Shown piece by piece: positions 50,401 through 58,978 of a stretch of 64,000 nucleotides of DNA. The DNA is taken from positions 496,001 through 560,000 of the forward strand of contig LODT01000041.1 in assembly GCA_001606155.1 (NCBI GenBank), written 5' to 3'. The stretch comes from Tieghemostelium lacteum (Eukaryota; Evosea; Eumycetozoa; Dictyosteliales; Raperosteliaceae). Within the stretch, counting starts at the first letter, position 1. Every line of letters starts with the position of its first letter. The position numbers and the translations under genes were made by a program. The notes below the pieces were generated by a model. The model saw only the letters and a list, made by a program, of their open reading frames with translations, was not told the DNA's origin and made no database searches.

Positions 50401-50598
50401 CTCTGTTGGTTTTGTAGTTGCAGTTGTAGTTGGTGCAGTTGTAGATGTAGTAGATGTTGTTGTTGTTTGTTCAACAGGTTGACTTGTAGATGTTTGTTCT
50501 ACAGGTTGCTTATTTTCATCTACACTTAAATTAGAAGTTGTGGTAGTAGTTGTAGTAGTGGTTGTTGTATTATCTACAACTGGTTTATTTTCCTCCAT
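47431..50598 (-). CDS. Long-chain acyl-CoA synthetase, bubblegum (ACSBG) type, with repetitive tail
   Basis: Single exon, 1,055 residues. The enzyme core spans ~90-760: WTWTQYRQQVFQIAKGL and NIIGFNSPEWHIAFLGSMYA are typical of ACSBG, the AMP-binding loop is TLIYTSGTTSLPKGVV (~312), and the fatty-acyl signature is DGWVHTGDIGRMDESGYLF with DRKKELIITAGGENI (~571-600). It activates long-chain fatty acids to acyl-CoA using ATP. The first ~90 residues are Thr-rich. After the core come ~290 extra residues: a Thr run, ten copies of an EQPKPVE unit (~852-944, one reading EQPKQVE) and a Ser/Thr-rich end. Such a tail is not part of the normal enzyme (about 650-720 residues) and may tether it to lipid droplets, membranes or a partner. 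Confidence 0.88.
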   Translation of the reverse strand: MEENKPVVDNTTTTTTTTTTTSNLSVDENKQPVEQTSTSQPVEQTTTTSTTSTTAPTTTATTKPTEAINLKNGNPNSTIPEVWKMVPNVPVPNTMIEAFNDTVRRHPNRFAMKVKRNGTWITWTWTQYRQQVFQIAKGLLHLGLSPKGGTNIIGFNSPEWHIAFLGSMYAGGVPTGVYTTSSPSQCEYFTLNSEAQVIFVEDELQLAKYIQVRDKIPNVRAIIVMTPLEDNPRDIKSAGTASSSTDQNGKEPKSTGEGSSSSSSKPVVFTKSTYPERVYTWETFLQLGREIPDERVEQLSKSITSNDILTLIYTSGTTSLPKGVVLTQENVVWTVYTIAAMVFDIKPERERFVSYLPLSHIAEQVVTLHAPVMFGVLVCFADRDALQGSLLNTLLEVKPTIFFGVPRVWEKIQLKITSIINSKSSMQKKLIGWAQGKGLDGGYKSQKGEKKPRGYGLAKKLVFDTIIKNLGFQYTRLLASAAAPISKDTLNFFLSLGITVTEAFGMSELTGPQTLGYPKYKTGSVGKSLPGSDIKIAEDGEICIKGPNCFKGYWKNDEATKETIDNDGWVHTGDIGRMDESGYLFITDRKKELIITAGGENIPPSLIEGFLRQIIGVEQAVVIGDRQKYLVALFTPSLLAIKTIPSYGHPLPKTLEEAATDKHFDAYINSKLAEINSKLTSAQTIKRFKILPVEFSESGVDSEITPTKKLKRKIITMKYEAAIRELYGDQYTEGSFQNNPIPIQTSPSMPSMNTHMKLDESSSIPINQPEQTTTTTTTTTTSEKVIEEQKDEESKINQEPTIVNTILIEQPTILPPPHKSLEELKVPEFIEPKPTSLIVGSDEKNHEEPTTHTEVEQPKPVEIEQPKPVEVVVVEQPKPVEIEQPKPVEIEQPKPVEEQPKPVEEQPKPVEVVVEQPKPVEVVVEQPKQVEEHSAVDEQPKPVEVVNNEAELLKEKVIEKEEKDKETEPVVALPIETPQNNGNGNNNHNDKEHDKDSSSYTSTSDSSYTHTSDSSDTSSSGDSSSYTTSSGTHSDSESSYSSKSGSLNTSELSSE
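47765..48045 (-). repeat. In-frame EQPKPVE heptad repeat array
   Basis: About ten units coding for EQPKPVE, separated by I, VVV or nothing, within the tail of the acyl-CoA synthetase. The unequal spacing suggests expansion by slippage or unequal exchange. Confidence 0.85.
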
Positions 50599-51113
50599 TC
50601 TACAAAATGAATTTGAATAAAATAGTTAATGAAAAAAAAAAAAAAAAAAAAAAATTTTTTAATTTTACATGTTGAATTCTAACGGTCATATTAATTAATT
50701 GGATAAAATATAAATGATGATATGGTAAATCTTGTGGCCAATCTTTTTTATCCTTTATCTAATCGTTACCAAAAGTAACAATTGTAAAATGCCCATTCAT
50801 TCAATATAAATTAAATATTAAATATTTATAAAGATAATTATTATTTATTTAATCTATTATCGTTTAATAATAAATATTAATTAACATGGAATGAACTTGT
50901 ACAAAAATAAGAATAATTCATTAATGTTTCACAAATTAGAAGTAATATAGAAATTTAATTGGGCCTATGCCATCATCAAAATGTATTTTAATTTTTTTTT
51001 TCTTTTAATTTTTAGAAAAATCTTTTTTGTAATAGATATCTTATCTAAAAACCCACAAATTTCTCTTTTAAACTGGTGGTGTTTTGATCGCTTATCTCTC
51101 ATTCGTTGAGCAA
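50599..51113. promoter_or_regulatory. Divergent promoter region with A-tract
   Basis: Intergenic region between the acyl-CoA synthetase (-) and the ankyrin-myotubularin gene (+). It holds a 23-base A run (50632-50654) followed by T's, and otherwise AT-rich sequence. No gene is seen. Confidence 0.5.
50632..50654. repeat. Poly(A) homopolymer tract
   Basis: 23 consecutive A's upstream of the acyl-CoA synthetase start. Confidence 0.9.
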
Positions 51114-54100
51114 ATGAATAGTAACAATAGTAATAGTAATAATAATAGTGTTGATAATTTACTACTCTCCATATCCAAAAGTACAGACAAACTAGTGATC
51201 AAAGAGTATCTAAAGAGAAACCCAAATGTAAATAGTATAAAAAATTCATTTCAACAGACCTTATTGCATTTGGCTGCAATGAATGGTAACAGTTATGTTG
51301 TAAAATTACTGTTTAAGAAAAAGTATATAGTTTTTGATGACAGAAACATTCAAATTGACCTTAAAGACAAAGAGGGCTATACACCACTTTTATGTTCGAT
51401 TGCAGAGGGTCATTTCGATATCTCAGAGAAACTACTCAACAAGGGAGCTGATCCCAATGCCAGGACATCCTCTGGTAGCTCACCTCTACATTTACTCTCT
51501 ATACACAGCTATCAACCAAAAAGTTATAAAATTGCACAACAACTCATTGAATCTGGTGCTTATCTGAATCATAAAGACAGTAAATTTGATACACCACTTC
51601 ACAGAGCCATTGTGAGAAATTACAATAATGATCTCATTCGATTGCTACTCGAACATGGTGCCAATCCAAATATTGTAAATAAACGTGGAAGAACATGTCA
51701 ACACACTGCAATAGAAGAAGGAAAACTCGAGGCTTTAGAATTGTTTATTCAATTTGGTGCCTATTTCCATAAACTGCCATCACAAACCACTACATTACCT
51801 TCACCACTTGACTACGCACTTCAGAGTAAATGGGTTCACATTCAAAATTTTTTTAATGAACGTGTGGGCTATACTGGTGAGAATATAATTTATGTAGAGA
51901 AGTCAGTGTTGTATGGTAGATATACACCATTTCTATTTAGTACTGGTGACTCTATACAGACCTCCAATCACTTTTCTTTTCAATCTGGTCGGTTGATTAT
52001 AACCAATTATAGGGTAGTCTTTAAATTAGATACATCTCCAAACCAGAATAACAATACCAACATCTCAAAGAATTGGTTGTTTTCTGAAAATGAAGAATTA
52101 ATGATACCAATCAGTTCAATTGCAAATGTTTCAACTAATCTATTGGATATTAATAATCCACTTCAACAAACGTCACCTAAACAACAACAGCAACAACAAC
52201 AACAACAACAGCAAGATGATAGTAACAGCTCATCAGCACAAAATGGTATTATATATGACGATGATTACTCAATTGGAGTCAATACGTCATTTAATAGCAT
52301 TCAAATGCAAAATTTTAGTCAAACTACTAGTAATCAATCAACTAGTGGTAATTTAATAACATCTGTACAGAATAATAATAATATAGTCATCAACCATAAT
52401 ACTCTAATTAATAGTAATAACCACTTGAATATTGATACCAAGGATTTTAAATTGGGTATTAAATTCTTTTTTTCCTCTACCTCATCTAGAGATAAGATCT
52501 TTGAGATCTTGGAATTCCTCTATAAACTTAAAATTGAAAAATCTCTAAAGATGCAAAATACCAATCAGAATCTACAGAAAAAGATTGTAGATGAAAATAT
52601 AAAGTTGGCTGTGGAATACTCTCGTATTGAACATATAGATAGATATGAGAGTTATGGAATCTTTGAAGAATCTGTACCTATACTGTTTTCGTATTTCTAT
52701 AAACCAACTGAACCTATTACACCTGATATAGATGGTTGGAAGATTTACGATATCAAAAAAGAGTACAGTAGATTTGGTATCTTGGAAGACTCTGACTCTC
52801 TCTCTAATAACCTCTATTGGAGATTTACAACTATAAACAAGGACTACAAATTCTGTAGTACTTATCCAAGTACTTTTGTAGTCAGTAGAGTAATGTTAGA
52901 TAAGGATCTAGAGAAAATATTTTCATTTAGATCTAAAGGTAGAATACCTGTTTTATCATGGAAGGATCCTAACGGATATGCTAGTATAACTAGATGCTCA
53001 CAACCTCTGGTTGGTATTGAAAGAACTCGTTGTGTAGAAGATGAAACTTTATGTTCTAATCTTTCATCCAATGGAAAACCATTATATCTCCTTGATGCCC
53101 GTCCCAAACTCAATGCAATTGCAAATACAGCTAATGGTGCAGGTTTTGAAAATATAAGTAACTACAATAACTGTCGTTTGGTATTTATGAATATACCTAA
53201 TATTCATGTAATGAGAAAGAGTTTGGAGAAACTAGTTAGTGCATGCAATTCAATGGTTGGGTCAGGTGATGACTCAAAGTTTTGGGTATCTATTGAAGAA
53301 TCAGGTTGGTTAACACATATAAAGAGTGTATTAACTAGTGCTGTGTTTGCAGCTGATTTGATTATGAAAGGTACTTCTGTGCTGGTACATTGTTCTGATG
53401 GTTGGGATAGAACACCCCAAATGACAAGTCTTACTCAAATCCTTCTGGATCCATTCTATAGAACTATACTAGGTCTGGAGATTCTAATTGAGAAGGAATG
53501 GTTGAGTTTTGGTCATAAATTTGGTCAGAGAATTGGACATACTAGAGAGAACGAAGAAGAAGTTTCACCTATATTCCAACAGTTTCTAGATTGTGTATTC
53601 CAATTGATTAATCAATTTCCAGTATTTTTTGAATACAGTCCTAATATGCTACTATTTTTATCAGAGCACCAGTTTTCTTGTAAATATGGCACATTCTTAC
53701 ATAATTGTGATAAAGATAGAACAATTGAAAATGTGAAAACTAGAACTGTTAGTATATGGACAGAAATTAATCAAAATGTACAACATTTTGTGAATCCTTA
53801 TTATTCACCACCCAAAGAAATAATAAGCATTCGTCCAAATCTTCACACTCGTTCAATGGAACTCTGGAAATCTTGTTATATGAAGAGCGACATGAAATCT
53901 TCTATATTTTTCAATAATATGATAATTAATATTAATAATGTACAACAACAACAACCAGTACCCATTCAAAAACTTTCATTACCACCACCAATATTCTATT
54001 CACCTGATAATACAAATCAAAATTCTTCACCAATACCCATGTCACCAGTAGTTTCTCCAAGAAAATCAGTTTTGGTAAGAGGTAGTTCCCAGCCTAATAG

Positions 54101-54512
54101 TATGGGTTTAAATACACAACCAACATCACCACCTCCACCACCAGCACACAATATAAACAACTATTTAATACAAGATTATAAATCAGAGGCAAGCAGTTTT
54201 ACAACAAAATCTGAAAACTCAAGTCCAACCTCTTCATCCCTTTCAATCAACCAACATAACAAACAAAAAAGGAACTCACTTACACTTTCCTATTCATCTA
54301 ACATCTCAGGTGCTAGTATGAATGCGCAATTATCATTTTCAAATAACCATTTCAATCAGAAACTATTTGATAAGGATTCCTTTAAGTCTGAAAATCAGTC
54401 TATGATGTTAGCATCTCATAGACCTGGCCTAGCTTCAACAATGCCAAATCAATTTATTAATAATAGCACTAAACTTTCAAAATCATGTGACAGTTTAACC
54501 AACTCTATTTAA
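51114..54512 (+). CDS. Ankyrin-GRAM-myotubularin phosphoinositide 3-phosphatase
   Basis: Single exon, 1,132 residues from the first ATG in frame (51114). Residues ~45-230 form ankyrin repeats (QTLLHLAAMNGNSYVVKLLF, GYTPLLCSIAEGHFDISEKL, DTPLHRAIVRNYNNDLIRLL). A GRAM/PH-like region (~262-330) follows, interrupted by a poly-Gln insert (~355). The myotubularin phosphatase domain spans ~510-860 with the intact active site VHCSDGWDRTPQ (Cys-x5-Arg, ~757-766). The C-terminus is Ser/Pro/Asn-rich. Active myotubularins remove the 3-phosphate from PI3P and PI(3,5)P2 on endosomes. All catalytic residues are present, so it should be an active member, unlike the many dead ones. Ankyrin fusion is unusual outside amoebae. 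Confidence 0.9.
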   Translation: MNSNNSNSNNNSVDNLLLSISKSTDKLVIKEYLKRNPNVNSIKNSFQQTLLHLAAMNGNSYVVKLLFKKKYIVFDDRNIQIDLKDKEGYTPLLCSIAEGHFDISEKLLNKGADPNARTSSGSSPLHLLSIHSYQPKSYKIAQQLIESGAYLNHKDSKFDTPLHRAIVRNYNNDLIRLLLEHGANPNIVNKRGRTCQHTAIEEGKLEALELFIQFGAYFHKLPSQTTTLPSPLDYALQSKWVHIQNFFNERVGYTGENIIYVEKSVLYGRYTPFLFSTGDSIQTSNHFSFQSGRLIITNYRVVFKLDTSPNQNNNTNISKNWLFSENEELMIPISSIANVSTNLLDINNPLQQTSPKQQQQQQQQQQQDDSNSSSAQNGIIYDDDYSIGVNTSFNSIQMQNFSQTTSNQSTSGNLITSVQNNNNIVINHNTLINSNNHLNIDTKDFKLGIKFFFSSTSSRDKIFEILEFLYKLKIEKSLKMQNTNQNLQKKIVDENIKLAVEYSRIEHIDRYESYGIFEESVPILFSYFYKPTEPITPDIDGWKIYDIKKEYSRFGILEDSDSLSNNLYWRFTTINKDYKFCSTYPSTFVVSRVMLDKDLEKIFSFRSKGRIPVLSWKDPNGYASITRCSQPLVGIERTRCVEDETLCSNLSSNGKPLYLLDARPKLNAIANTANGAGFENISNYNNCRLVFMNIPNIHVMRKSLEKLVSACNSMVGSGDDSKFWVSIEESGWLTHIKSVLTSAVFAADLIMKGTSVLVHCSDGWDRTPQMTSLTQILLDPFYRTILGLEILIEKEWLSFGHKFGQRIGHTRENEEEVSPIFQQFLDCVFQLINQFPVFFEYSPNMLLFLSEHQFSCKYGTFLHNCDKDRTIENVKTRTVSIWTEINQNVQHFVNPYYSPPKEIISIRPNLHTRSMELWKSCYMKSDMKSSIFFNNMIININNVQQQQPVPIQKLSLPPPIFYSPDNTNQNSSPIPMSPVVSPRKSVLVRGSSQPNSMGLNTQPTSPPPPPAHNINNYLIQDYKSEASSFTTKSENSSPTSSSLSINQHNKQKRNSLTLSYSSNISGASMNAQLSFSNNHFNQKLFDKDSFKSENQSMMLASHRPGLASTMPNQFINNSTKLSKSCDSLTNSI

Positions 54513-54607
54513 AAATTTTCAAAATATAAAAAACACCATATTTATTGTTAAATTATAAATTTATTAAAAAGAATTTATAGGTTTTAGAAAAGGTTCGTTG
54601 CAGATAG

Positions 54608-54744
54608 TCAGGTTTTAGATATTTTGAAACCAAAAGTTACTTGTGTATAATTGAAAAAAAGAGGACCATTAATGTTGATAGATAAACTTTCGAAACTATT
54701 ACCTCTACCTCCTCCAGCAAAATCATCCACCACACCAAAACAAA
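54608..54744 (-). other. Orphan coding-like exon
   Basis: An acceptor-like TTTTTAG at 54745 is followed on the minus strand by an open stretch to TGA at 54608-54610: CFGVVDDFAGGGRGNSFESL, then SININGPLFFNYTQVTFGF. Composition and codon use are like real secreted-protein sequence. No ATG precedes it. It sits just 3' of the beta-helix gene and could be an alternative last exon of it (a GT donor in ACACAAG|GTGG at the end of that gene is in phase) or a relic. Confidence 0.35.
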
Positions 54745-54824
54745 CTAAAAAAGAAAATTAAAGGTTTAAAAAAACAGATATTTCCCTTTTGACTAGTGTA
54801 CGTTTTATTTTGGATTAAGAGTCA

Positions 54825-56456
54825 TTATTTGCCAAGGGACATCATTTTTTTAGTAAATGATATTCCACCTTGTGTGTATTTGTATTTGTTGTAAAGAGTG
54901 TATGAAACAACGATAGTAATGACAATAGCCGCACCAACAGATCCAATTACAATACCAGCAATTTGTGCTTTTGTCAAACCTTTACTTTCTTTTCCAGAAT
55001 CAGAAGAAGTCGATGAAGTACATTCGTCATTGAAATTTAATAATACTTCAAATTTTGAATTGGAATGTTCAGTTTGGTGGCAGTTCTTGGAGGGAGTTGA
55101 TTCCTCACCAGTTGTTGGATTATATGTAAATATTTTTATGGTAGGAGCTTTACCTTGTTTGTTGGCATGTGTAAGAATAGTTACATTTTGTTTTTCTTGA
55201 ATTTCCTGATTGATACGAATGGTAATATTACCACCTGAGAATGTTGCATTTTGGTCAATTTCTAATACCGAATAGGTACTGACATTGGCAATGGTGAATA
55301 ATATATTGGTTGCATTACTAAGTTCAGTGTAATTACCAGTAATGTGTAAATTTGATGTGGTGTTATGTGATCCTACTGTTGCTGAATTATCTAATGAATT
55401 GGAAACAGTTCCATTTCCATTAAATGTACCTCGACTGATACTAACAGCTTCAGTAGTTGACAATGTTTTGTTATCTGTAATCCACATGTTAAAACTACTA
55501 TCAATTTTACTTATAAATACATCCTGTTTAATGTGAAATTGGTTTTGATTTATAACAGGTACTGTAATATTTACTGGTGATCTTCCTTCAACGCTGAATA
55601 GACCCAAATTTAAAATCTGAGCTTGATTATCATCATCACCACCAACCAATTGAATATCATTTTGTAAAATTACATCACCATTCTCGTTATTTATAAATGA
55701 ACTTTCGGAGTCCAATGTTATTTGTGAATCCACAGTGTACAAAGGACCATTATTTTTTAATGTAGATTTGGTTAATACCAATGTTGATCCACTATCCAAA
55801 ACAGAATTTCCCTATATAATTTTAATATTAATATTAATATTTAATCAAACTTTTAATTTGATTCTAAATAGATGACATATACCCCTCCTGCTAACAATAG
55901 TTCTGATGAGATTAAATTCATGGTTTTTGAATTTACAGTACTTCCATAGATGGCAAATGTTGATTTCTCAATTTGAAAAGATCCTTGATTTTGAAGACCT
56001 TCACAACCACCTCTAACTAAATTTACACCTGAATATGAACCAGTATCACTTAAATGAAATACAGAGTCAGTTAAAAAATTATCTTGAGTATTTAGTGCTC
56101 CACCTATATACCATCCACCACCAGTATCAATTCTTGTGTCATTTGATAACAGAGTTGTGTCAACTGAGTTGTTTGAATAAATAGTAAAATTGGATTTAAT
56201 TGATAATCCAACTGAAATTTGTACATTTACATTAGTAACTGTAGGTGATCCTACAAATACATTATCTATAGCTATAGCACTATTCCATTTGTTAGTATGT
56301 TTTAATTATCCTATACCTATATTTAAATACAAACCCAGGAGAAAAAGTAAACGAACCAGGTACATCAAAAGTAAAATCTATAGCATAAATAAAATTAAAT
56401 ATAGAAAATAAAAGTAATAATACAATGAAAAAACTAGTATTGAGAATATTTGACAT
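54825..56456 (-). CDS. Type I membrane protein with beta-helix-like ectodomain
   Basis: Three exons: 56456-56317, 56279-55883 and 55811-54825; introns 37 and 71 bp, in phase; 507 residues. A signal peptide at ~1-28 (FFIVLLLLFSIFNFIYA) precedes a long ectodomain of short, repeated strands rich in Asn, Ser and Thr (NFTIYSNNSVDTTLLSNDTR, GSFQIEKSTFAIYGSTV, GNYTELSNATNILFTIANV). This resembles the right-handed parallel beta-helix/pectin-lyase-like surface proteins of dictyostelids. One membrane segment lies at ~464-486 (AGIVIGSVGAAIVITIVVSY) with a short basic tail. The first intron is only 37 bp but contains a TACTAAC branch-point match. No enzymatic residues are visible; adhesion or matrix binding is possible. 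Confidence 0.65.
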
Positions 56457-56998
56457 TCTCTTGGTGTGCAGGCAGAATATCTGGGAGAAATAAATAGAAT
56501 TTATAAAAAATTTTTTAAAAATAGTCTTGTTGGTATTGAGCCCTGCCTTTTTATAATTGATTAGTTTATTTGAATAAAAAAAAGGTGTTTTGAATTCTGT
56601 GAATAATTTTAATAAGTTTTGAACAGAATTTGTTGTGTAAAGTAAATATATTAGTGTTTTGAAAAGATAGTAGTTTTAGGTTATTCTCTCCTCTTCTGAA
56701 TTGAATCTTCAGACTCTACACGATTAGAATTAATTTTCCATTTTCTATTTTAACATTACAAGATTTTTCTACTCTTTTGTTAATCCTCGTTATCAACTTC
56801 ACCCTTCTCTATATCAATGCTATATTACAAATAAAACTTTTTGTTAACAGATCTAACATATTTCATATATTCCTAGATGTAAAGGAGTTTCTCTCGAGAC
56901 TGAGAAGTTAAAAAAGTATTTTTCCAGTATTAAACTCTTAAAATCTTATTTAGATTTACATTAACACAATTATGAAGTTAGTATTTTATTTTCTAATT
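56457..56998. other. Gene-free gap
   Basis: AT-rich sequence between the start of the beta-helix gene and the end of the cysteine-protease-like gene, both on the minus strand. It presumably holds the promoter of the former and the 3' flank of the latter. I see no further gene. Confidence 0.5.
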
Positions 56999-58768
56999 CT
57001 AACTAATATATGAGGCAGCAGTGGCAATACCACAATTGTTGTTAGCGTTCTTTGCCATATAAATTATACCTTGAATACCCCAATCTTTAGACCAACTGTT
57101 AGTGCATATCCAAAAGTTTACATTATTGGTAATTGAAATTGATGATTTTTGTGATTTGTGTTCTTTTAAATGTGGGTGTAAATTTCTAATTTGACCTTGG
57201 TCATTACCACTGCTGGAAGATGAGGATTGACCTGAAGTTGCTGAGGTTTCACCTGTTGAACTGCTACCAGCACTTGAGAAACCATCTGTACCTTCAGCAG
57301 CTCCACTTGAGCTGCCACTTGATGTGTCATTTGGTCCTGCAGTTGTACCTGTATCTGAAGTTTGTTGACCTGATGCTGAGGTTTGACCTGAAGTTTCTTG
57401 ACCTGTTGTTTGACCTGATGATGAAATTTGGCCTGATGTTTGTTGGCCTGATGCTGATGTTTGTTGACCTGATGCTGAGGTTTGTTGACCTGATGCTGAG
57501 GTTTGATGTCCTGTTACGGAAGTTTGTTGACCTGATGCTGAAGTCTGACCTGAAGTTTGATCAGTTTGACCAGATGCTGAAGTCTGACCTGAAGTTTGAG
57601 TAGTATCAGTTTCACCTGAGAAGTATGTGGTTGTAGAAGTACTATAATGTCCTGGTGATGATGAATGTCCACCAGTTGTAGAAGTTGTAGTTGTAGTTGA
57701 AGATGAACTAATTGGTTGACCAGAAGTACTGCTAGAACTGCTACTGCTAGTAGATCCTGGCATATAACTATAACCAACAAGCAAAAGTGGTGCAGTTAAA
57801 GCAGTACTTGAACAAGTAGCCTCATAATAGACACCACTTTGATACAATTGAAATGAAGTTGCAGAACCATCTACAATAACTGAAACTGGGCTTACCAAAA
57901 CTGCATTTTCCAAATCCTGTTCATTACCTTTAGATACATTGGTAACTGAACTAAAAGTTGCAACTATATTAGCCTTGTTGAATTCACATGTTGAATTTGC
58001 AGAGATATTATAAGGATAACTCAATTCAGAATCAATTCCACCTGCTTTAATTACATAGGCAAATGCCTGATTTGGTGTTCCACCATTACAATTCTTATTT
58101 CCAAAACTGGTACTACATGCAACAATTTGTTGAGCTGATAATGGAATTAAATTTCCAGATTTAATTTGATGTGATGCTGCCATTGCACCAACTGCTGAAA
58201 ATGCATATCCTGCATTACACTGTTTAAAAAGAGGTTTAGGTTAATATGTTTGGTTTTAATATACAATATGTGAATTGATAACTAGAATAGGTTTATACAA
58301 TACTTTTCCTTGATTTTGAATTGGTCCTACAGCACCTTTTGGAATCCAATTCCAAGAAGTGGGGTTAGGGGTTAATTGAGTTGTTTGTTTTTTTTTAAAG
58401 ATTTCATTCATATTGTTATTATCGTGAATGACACCTGGTTGCATATTGTAAATCTCACGGAATTCTTTGTTACTTAGATCTGCAAATCCATTGAGTCCCA
58501 AAACTGTTGGTGAACCTTTACTATTCCAATTACGAACAAAATCAAAATTATATCTAAAAATGGTATATCTCATTTGAAATTCATTGGATTGGTAGTGTTT
58601 AGATCTGATTTTCATCCATTCAATAAAATGGCTCTGAACTACTTTGTCTGTGACCTCTGGTACTGTTTGTTTGTTGATGATGTATTCAGTATCCTGTTGT
58701 GTAATTCCACATTGACACACAGCAATGATTAAACTGATAATCAATAAAATACAACTGGACTTTATCAT
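56999..58768 (-). CDS. Papain-family (C1A) cysteine protease-like protein, catalytic Cys and His lost
   Basis: Two exons, 58768-58304 and 58219-56999, intron 84 bp in phase; 561 residues from the ATG preceding the signal peptide (MIKSSCILLIISLIIAVCQC). A normal propeptide follows with an ERFNIN-type helix (EFQMRYTIFRYNFDFV) and GLNGFADLSNKEF. At the active site, where papains read QGxCGSCWAFS, this has NQGKCNAGYAFS: the catalytic Cys is Gly159. The His position is Ala298 (LTAPLLLVGYS for NHAVLLVGYG). The Asn (~529, TNSWSKDWG) remains. Between His loop and Asn sits a ~200-residue Ser/Thr/Gly/Gln-rich insert with many SGQ(T/Q) units, like the phosphoglycosylated inserts of Dictyostelium CP4/CP5. 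It is probably a lysosomal or secreted pseudoenzyme. Confidence 0.85.
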
Positions 58769-58978
58769 TATTATGTTATTCCAGGTGTAAACAGTAAAAA
58801 GAGTTGTATAATAATAAGAGTTGATCAAAAAAAAAAAATTTCTCAGTTAACTAAAAAACTAATTATTTTCAGAAGAAATTTCTCACGTCACTTAAGATTA
58901 GATATTTTTTTTGTGAAAAAACAATACCCCAAAAATATGTTTTGATTCAATTGTATATTATTTTCTTTGATTGTGAAT

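Noticed and set aside
57220-57603. Plus-strand frame rich in Leu/Phe/Asp
   Set aside because: Antisense of the SGQ-rich insert of the papain-like gene; no independent signals.
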